A stretch of 41,038 nt of DNA. Source: Lysobacterales bacterium (lineage in GTDB: Bacteria > Pseudomonadota > Gammaproteobacteria > Steroidobacterales > Steroidobacteraceae). The position numbers and the translations under genes were made by a program. Below the pieces are notes generated by a model. It did not search any database, had not been told where the DNA came from, and saw only the letters and a list, made by a program, of their open reading frames with translations. Positions within the stretch are counted from its first letter, which is position 1; every line of letters starts with the position of its first letter. Positions 36,117 to 41,038 of the stretch are shown here, in pieces. The stretch is from NCBI GenBank assembly GCA_003819815.1, contig RPQJ01000020.1, positions 1-41,038 of the forward strand, given 5' to 3'.

Positions 36117-36746
36117 TCAGAAGGTCGGCGGCGTGCTCGCGGAGATGATCTCGCAGGGCTCGGTGCCGGTGTTGCGGAAGCGGTGCGGAATGGCGCTGGT
36201 GAAGTAGTAGGCGTCGCCGGGGCCGAGCGCGCGCGTCTCGCCGCCGACGGTGAGCTCGATGCGCCCGCGCACGATCACGCCTCCCTCCTCGCCCGCGTGC
36301 TTCAGCATGTCGGCGCCGGTGTCGGCGCCGACCGCGTAGCGCTCGTGCATCACGGACATCGCCCGGTTCGGCCGCCGTGCGGCGACGAGCTTCAGGGAGA
36401 CCGAGCGGTCGCCGAGGTCGGTGAGCTCGTCGCCCTGGTAGAACACCTGCGGGCTCGCCGACAGGTCGAGCGTGAAGAACTCGGCGAGCGACATCGGGAT
36501 GCCCTCGAGCACCTTCTTGAGCGAGCTCACGGAAGGGCTCACGCGATTCTGCTCGATCAGCGAGATCAGGCCGTTCGTGACTCCGGCGCGCTTCGCGAGT
36601 TCGCGCTGCGAGAGTCCGTACAGGGTGCGCACGGCGCGCAGGTGCGCGCCCACGTCGAGGGCGGAGGCAGCCACGGGGTGTTCAATATCCTGCACAGGAG
36701 GAGCGTAAGTCACGGAAGTTTCAGCCTCGTTTGAGGCAAGTGTCAA
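36117..36746 (-). CDS. puuR: XRE-family regulator with cupin domain (PuuR-like)
   Basis: HTH LRAVRTLYGLSQRELAKRAGVTNGLISLIEQNRVSPSVSSLKKVLEGIPMSLAEFF plus C-terminal cupin; adjacent to puuC. Confidence 0.87.
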   Translation of the reverse strand: MTLASNEAETSVTYAPPVQDIEHPVAASALDVGAHLRAVRTLYGLSQRELAKRAGVTNGLISLIEQNRVSPSVSSLKKVLEGIPMSLAEFFTLDLSASPQVFYQGDELTDLGDRSVSLKLVAARRPNRAMSVMHERYAVGADTGADMLKHAGEEGGVIVRGRIELTVGGETRALGPGDAYYFTSAIPHRFRNTGTEPCEIISASTPPTF

Positions 36747-36790
36747 TTTTTCTTATCATCCGGTCTTCCCACCCAGCCAGCGGCCTACCC

Positions 36791-38119
36791 ATGCCAGCCC
36801 AGCCCCAGTTCGACCGCGCGGAACTCGAAGCGTTCTGGATGCCGTTCACGGCGAACAGGCAGTTCAAGGCCCGGCCCCGCATGCTCGCCCGGGCCTCCGG
36901 GATGCACTACTGGACGCCGGACGGCCGGGCGGTGCTCGACGGCGTCGCGGGGCTCTGGTGCGTGAACGCGGGGCACGGCCGCAAGGAGATCACCGAGGCC
37001 GTCAGCCGGCAGATCGCCGAGATGGAGTACGCGCCGCCGTTCCAGATGGGCCACGCACCCGCGTTCGAACTCGCCAACGCCGTCGTCGAGTGGCTGCCCG
37101 ACGGGCTCGACCACGTGTTCTTCACCAACTCGGGCTCCGAGTCGGTCGACACCGCGCTCAAGATCGCGCTCGCCTATCATCGCGCCCGCGGCGAGGGCAC
37201 GCGCACCCGGCTCATCGGACGCGAGCGCGGCTACCACGGCGTGGGCTTCGGCGGGATCTCGGTCGGCGGCATGGTCAACAACCGCAAGTGGTTCGGCACG
37301 CAGCTGCCGGGCGTCGACCACCTGCCCCACACGCACAATCTCTCGCAGAACGCCTACTCGCGCGGCGAGCCTGCGTGGGGCGCGCATCTCGCCGACGAGC
37401 TCGAGCGGCTCGTGGCGCTGCACGACGCGAGCACGATCGCCGCGGTCATCGTCGAGCCGGTCGCAGGCTCGACGGGCGTGCTGATCCCGCCGACGGGCTA
37501 CCTGCAGCGCCTGCGCGAGCTCTGCACGAAGCACGGCATCCTGCTCATCTTCGACGAAGTGATCACCGGTTTCGGACGGCTCGGCTCGCCCTTCGGCTCG
37601 CAGCACTTCGGCGTCACGCCGGACCTGATCACGATGGCGAAGGGCCTCACGAACGGCGCCATACCGATGGGCGCCGTGGCGGCGAGCAAGGGCATCTACG
37701 ACACCTTCATGCAGGGGCCGGAGAACGCCATCGAGCTGTTCCACGGCTACACCTACTCCGCGCACCCGGTGGCGTGCGCGGCCGGTCTCGCGACGCAGCA
37801 GATCTACAAGCGCGACGGGCTGTTCACGCGGGCCCGCGAGATCGCGGACTACTGGGCCGACGCGGTGCACTCGCTCAAGGGCCTGCCGCACGTGATCGAC
37901 TTGAGGAACCTGGGCCTCATCGGCGCGGTCGAGCTCGAGCCGATCGCGGGCAAGCCGGGCGCGCGCGCGTTCGACGCCTTCGTGCGTGCGTTCGAGGCGG
38001 GCATCCTGATCCGCGTGACGGGCGACATCATCGCGCTGTCGCCGCCGCTCATCATCGAGCGCACGCACGTCGACGAGCTGTTCGGGAAGCTGGCCGACGT
38101 GCTCAGGGCGACGCCGTAG
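36791..38119 (+). CDS. Omega-amino acid (beta-alanine):pyruvate aminotransferase, class III
   Basis: FDRAELEAFWMPFTANRQFKARPRMLARASGMHYWTPDGRAVLDGVAGLWCVNAGHGRKEI; FFTNSGSESVDTALKIALAYHRARGEGTRTRLIGRERGYHG; IFDEVITGFGRLG. Confidence 0.92.
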   Translation: MPAQPQFDRAELEAFWMPFTANRQFKARPRMLARASGMHYWTPDGRAVLDGVAGLWCVNAGHGRKEITEAVSRQIAEMEYAPPFQMGHAPAFELANAVVEWLPDGLDHVFFTNSGSESVDTALKIALAYHRARGEGTRTRLIGRERGYHGVGFGGISVGGMVNNRKWFGTQLPGVDHLPHTHNLSQNAYSRGEPAWGAHLADELERLVALHDASTIAAVIVEPVAGSTGVLIPPTGYLQRLRELCTKHGILLIFDEVITGFGRLGSPFGSQHFGVTPDLITMAKGLTNGAIPMGAVAASKGIYDTFMQGPENAIELFHGYTYSAHPVACAAGLATQQIYKRDGLFTRAREIADYWADAVHSLKGLPHVIDLRNLGLIGAVELEPIAGKPGARAFDAFVRAFEAGILIRVTGDIIALSPPLIIERTHVDELFGKLADVLRATP

Positions 38120-38150
38120 CCCGCGGACCTGCGCCGGAGGCGGCGGCCTC

Positions 38151-38199
38151 CAAAAGAAAGCGCCCGGCCCCCTCGCGGGGACCGGGCGCAGCTCTTTCA
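38151..38199. terminator. Bidirectional terminator between convergent genes
   Basis: gcgcccgg (38160-38167) / ccgggcgc (38182-38189) stem extended by cccc/gggg; A/T-rich flanks on both sides. Confidence 0.8.
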
Positions 38200-38227
38200 G
38201 AGCATCAGCTTTCGAGCTGGCGGCGAC

Positions 38228-38983
38228 TTACTCGGCGCCCCACGGGAAGGTCGTGGAGACGGAGAAGATCGCGCGACCCTGGGTATTGAACACGTCGTCG
38301 GACGAGAAGGCTGCGTCGCCCCTGTCGAGGTCGGTGGCGACCCACGCGAGCCCGAGGTCGAAGTTGCCGAGCGTATAGGACACGCCGATCGAGTAGTCGA
38401 AGAACTCGGTGTCGTCGAACACGTCGCCGTAGTTGTAGCCCACGTGCAGGTTCAGGCCGAAGTCCGCCGGCAGCTCGAAGGTGCCGTTGGCCTCGGTGTA
38501 CCAGCCGTCCTCGTCCGAGCCGCCGTAGTCGTTCGTGTACCACTGCTTGAGCTCGAGCCACTGCCAGGACACGCCGGCGTAGATCTCGGGATAGTCGGAG
38601 ATCTCGCAGTCGCGGGGGTCGGCGGGCGGAGCAACGCGGCAACGGCTGCGGTTCTCGCTCGAATCCGGGTACAGGTACCAGACGATGCCGAGGTCGTAGC
38701 CGAAGCCCTCGGAGAACTCGCCGGCGAAGCCACCGTACAGGTCGAGCTCGATGTTGCCGTCGAAGCCGTCGCCGTAGTCGATGTTGCTCGCCCAGGCACC
38801 GGCGTAGAAGCCGCTCTCCGATGCCCAGTCGATGCTGCCCTGCAGCGCGGGGTCACTTGCGCTCAGGCTGACACCGCGGAAGTTGTAGTCGCTGACCGCC
38901 GTGACCGTGCCGGTGATCTCGGCGCTCGCAAGCGCAGTCGAACCCATCAGGACGACCGCCGCCAAGCCTTGAATCAGTCTCAT
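38228..38983 (-). CDS. TorF-family putative outer-membrane porin (gcw_chp-like)
   Basis: Signal peptide; EITGTVTAVSDYNFRGVSLSASDPALQGSIDWASESGFYAGAWASNIDYGD...NIELDLYGGFAGE; Ser/aromatic beta-strand pattern. Confidence 0.85.
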   Translation of the reverse strand: MRLIQGLAAVVLMGSTALASAEITGTVTAVSDYNFRGVSLSASDPALQGSIDWASESGFYAGAWASNIDYGDGFDGNIELDLYGGFAGEFSEGFGYDLGIVWYLYPDSSENRSRCRVAPPADPRDCEISDYPEIYAGVSWQWLELKQWYTNDYGGSDEDGWYTEANGTFELPADFGLNLHVGYNYGDVFDDTEFFDYSIGVSYTLGNFDLGLAWVATDLDRGDAAFSSDDVFNTQGRAIFSVSTTFPWGAE

Positions 38984-39199
38984 GCTGCACCCCTCAGTTG
39001 CAAGAAAGCCACAAAGTTATTGCGGCCAACACGGGCATTGTATCAGATGCGATACGCAGGGGGCCGTGCGGCTGCACACCTCGGAGGCCGCTGCAGGATT
39101 CATGCCAGCCCAAAGTTGCGGAAAAGGCACCCCGCGCGCCCGCGCTGCACTCCGGCGGCGCAACCGCGCGCAGTCGCTGCACCGAGATGGGGAGCCGAC

Positions 39200-39574
39200 T
39201 CAGGCGGCCGGCGGTTCGTAGATCGCGTAGAACTTGCGGGCGGGCTCGAGCACCTCCCAGAGCCCGTCGAATCCCGCGGGCATGACGAAGCAGTCGCCCG
39301 GCCCGAACGTCCACGAACGGCCGTGGTCGTCGGAGATGCGCACCCGGCCCTCGGTCAGCACGCACAGCTCGTTCTCGGTGTAGCGGACCCGCCAGGCCCC
39401 CGCGCTGCTGCGCCAGATGCCGCCGTGGAACCGCCCGCCGGCGTCGCTGTAGAGGTTACGCACGAACTGCGCCGGCATCGGGCTGTCCGCCGCGAGCCGC
39501 GAGGGATCGAGCTCCAGGACCTCCTCCTTGCCGCCGAACTCGTCGATGCGGACGACCTCTGGACCCGTGCTCAT
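39200..39574 (-). CDS. Small cupin-domain protein
   Basis: WRVRYTENELCVLTEGRVRISDDHGRSWTFGPGDCFVMPAGFDGLWEVLEPARKFYAIYE. Confidence 0.85.
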   Translation of the reverse strand: MSTGPEVVRIDEFGGKEEVLELDPSRLAADSPMPAQFVRNLYSDAGGRFHGGIWRSSAGAWRVRYTENELCVLTEGRVRISDDHGRSWTFGPGDCFVMPAGFDGLWEVLEPARKFYAIYEPPAA

Positions 39575-40251
39575 GCTCCCTCTCCTCGCGCGAACTGGAG
39601 GCGAGCGAGGTTAGCACGCGCCTGCTCGAGCAGATCCCGCACCTCGTCGTCGCTCGTCTGTCCGAAGTCGCGATAGCACTGGCCGACCGCGTGGAACGCC
39701 TCGGGCACGTCGAGGCACACGACCTGGTCCGCGACGGCGGCGATGCGCTCCCGCGCGCCCTGCGAGGCGACCGGCACGGCGGCAACGATCCGCGCGGCGC
39801 CGAGCGCACGCAGCGAGCGCACGGCCGCCTCCATCGTCGCACCGGTCGCCAGGCCGTCGTCGACCAGGATCACCGTGCGGCCGCGCACGTCCGGTGCGGG
39901 CCGCCCGCCGCGGTACTCGCGCTCACGCCGCTCGAGCTCGGCCTGCTCCTCGCGGCGTACGCGCTCGAACGTCTCGGGGGACGGCAGCCAGGCCACGACT
40001 TCCTCGTTGACGACGAGCGCGCCGCCGCTCGCGATCGCGCCCATCGCAAGCTCGGGCTGGAACGGCACGCCGAGCTTCCGGACGACCAGCACGTCGAGCG
40101 GCAACCCGAGCGAGCGCGCGACTTCGCACGCCACCGGCACACCGCCGCGCGGCAGGGCGAGCACCAGTGCGTCCCGCGGCCACCCCAGCGGCGCGAGCGC
40201 CTCGGCCAGCGCCCGGCCGGCGTCCGCACGATCGGCGAACCTGAGTCGCAT
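39571..40251 (-). CDS. Phosphoribosyltransferase-domain protein
   Basis: LALPRGGVPVACEVARSLGLPLDVLVVRKLGVPFQPELAMGAIASGG; PRPP loop VILVDDGLATGATMEAAVRSLR; 4-nt overlap with cupin gene. Confidence 0.9.
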   Translation of the reverse strand: MRLRFADRADAGRALAEALAPLGWPRDALVLALPRGGVPVACEVARSLGLPLDVLVVRKLGVPFQPELAMGAIASGGALVVNEEVVAWLPSPETFERVRREEQAELERREREYRGGRPAPDVRGRTVILVDDGLATGATMEAAVRSLRALGAARIVAAVPVASQGARERIAAVADQVVCLDVPEAFHAVGQCYRDFGQTSDDEVRDLLEQARANLARLQFARGEGA

Positions 40252-40352
40252 CGCGGCCTCCGTCCGTTCGTCTCATCGTCGTGCGCGCGCGTCCGCCGTG
40301 TCATGCGCGCATGTACCTAAGTGCTATCCTGCCCTGCACGGACGCGCGGCCC

Positions 40353-41038
40353 ATGAAGGAACAGGACGGCCCGATGCGCACGCCAGCCACCGACGCGACA
40401 GAGTTCGACGCCCGGGTCGAATTCCTCCGCAGGCGGCTGGGCCCGGGCGACGAGGCGATCGAGACCCATCACGCGTGGGTATTTCTCGCCGGCGACCGGG
40501 CCTGGAAGCTCCGCAAGCCGATCCGCCGCGACACGATGGACTACTCGACGCTCGAGGCGCGGGAGCGCAACGCTCGTGCCGAAGTGCGCCTGAACCGCCG
40601 CCTCGCGCCCGGTATGTACCTCGGCGTGCGGCGGCTCGTCCTCGACGCCTCGGGTCGACTTGCCGTGGGCGGCGCAGGCCGGGTCGTCGACTGGCTGGTC
40701 GAGATGCGACGGCTCGATCGCAGCCTCGCGCTCGACGAATGCCTCGCGAACGGCCGCTGTGAGGAACGCGCGCTCGAGCAGGTCGTGGCGCACCTGGCCC
40801 GGTTCTATGCGACGCAGCCCCCGGCGATCACCGACGGCCGCCATCTCGTGCACCGTCTGCTTGGACTCGTCACGGCCAACCGTGAGCCGCTCGCAACGGT
40901 CGACGCCGAGGCAGCGACGCGGCTGCACTCACTGCAGATGCGCGTGCTGCGCGAACGTCCGCATCTGTTCGAGGCCCGTGCCGCGCAGGGCTGCATCGTC
41001 GAGGCCCACGGCGACCTGCGACCGGAACACGTCATCCT
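40353..41038 (+). CDS. APH-like phosphotransferase/kinase-fold protein (COG2187-like N-terminus, 3' truncated by window edge)
   Basis: Manual translation (absent from ORF track, no stop before edge): ETHHAWVFLAGDRAWKLRKPIRRDTMDYSTLEARERNARAEVRLNRRLAPGMYLGVRRLVLD ... EAHGDLRPEHVI. Confidence 0.85.
   Translation, partial: MKEQDGPMRTPATDATEFDARVEFLRRRLGPGDEAIETHHAWVFLAGDRAWKLRKPIRRDTMDYSTLEARERNARAEVRLNRRLAPGMYLGVRRLVLDASGRLAVGGAGRVVDWLVEMRRLDRSLALDECLANGRCEERALEQVVAHLARFYATQPPAITDGRHLVHRLLGLVTANREPLATVDAEAATRLHSLQMRVLRERPHLFEARAAQGCIVEAHGDLRPEHVI

Noticed and set aside
39029-39060. GTATCagatgcGATAC inverted repeat upstream of the TorF-like gene
   Set aside because: Only 5-bp arms; insufficient to claim an operator.
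1-41038. CRISPR arrays, tRNA/rRNA genes, transposases, integrases or phage genes
   Set aside because: No regularly spaced repeats, cloverleaf-like segments or recombinase motifs recognised by eye; tRNAscan-SE and an IS search would be needed to exclude them formally.

Overview
This is a high-GC, gene-dense proteobacterial window, probably gammaproteobacterial, with about 36 protein-coding genes. Most are in compact operons with 4-nt overlaps. I saw no rRNA, tRNA, CRISPR array or transposase. The left end has the aceK 3' end, an ArnT/PMT-like glycosyltransferase, a secreted protein with an atypical-kinase fold, an overlapping Shewanella-like phosphatase, an NTT-like transporter with a C-terminal cadherin/Ig-like domain, and a YbdL/omega-amidase/trans-sulfuration cluster. 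The centre and right are dominated by polyamine functions: potFGHI plus a second potF, ppgK, SpuC-like aminotransferase, two glutamine-synthetase-like gamma-glutamylpolyamine synthetases, puuD, puuB, aguB, puuR, puuC, omega-aminotransferase, and an appended maoC-pta/ackA pair. Other genes are SulP, queD, rlmL, a DnaQ-GIY-YIG nuclease, a DUF937-OmpA protein, a TorF-like porin, a cupin, a phosphoribosyltransferase and a truncated APH-like protein. The two most novel signals are: (1) overlapping genes for a predicted secreted atypical kinase (all catalytic motifs present) and a phosphatase whose C-terminal half looks like a degenerate, inactive version of the same kinase fold (2255-5213); (2) two oppositely oriented palindromic elements sharing a 53-nt core (52/53 identical) but with unrelated, individually self-complementary arms (10077-10377). 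All calls are from reading sequence and motifs; no database searches were run.
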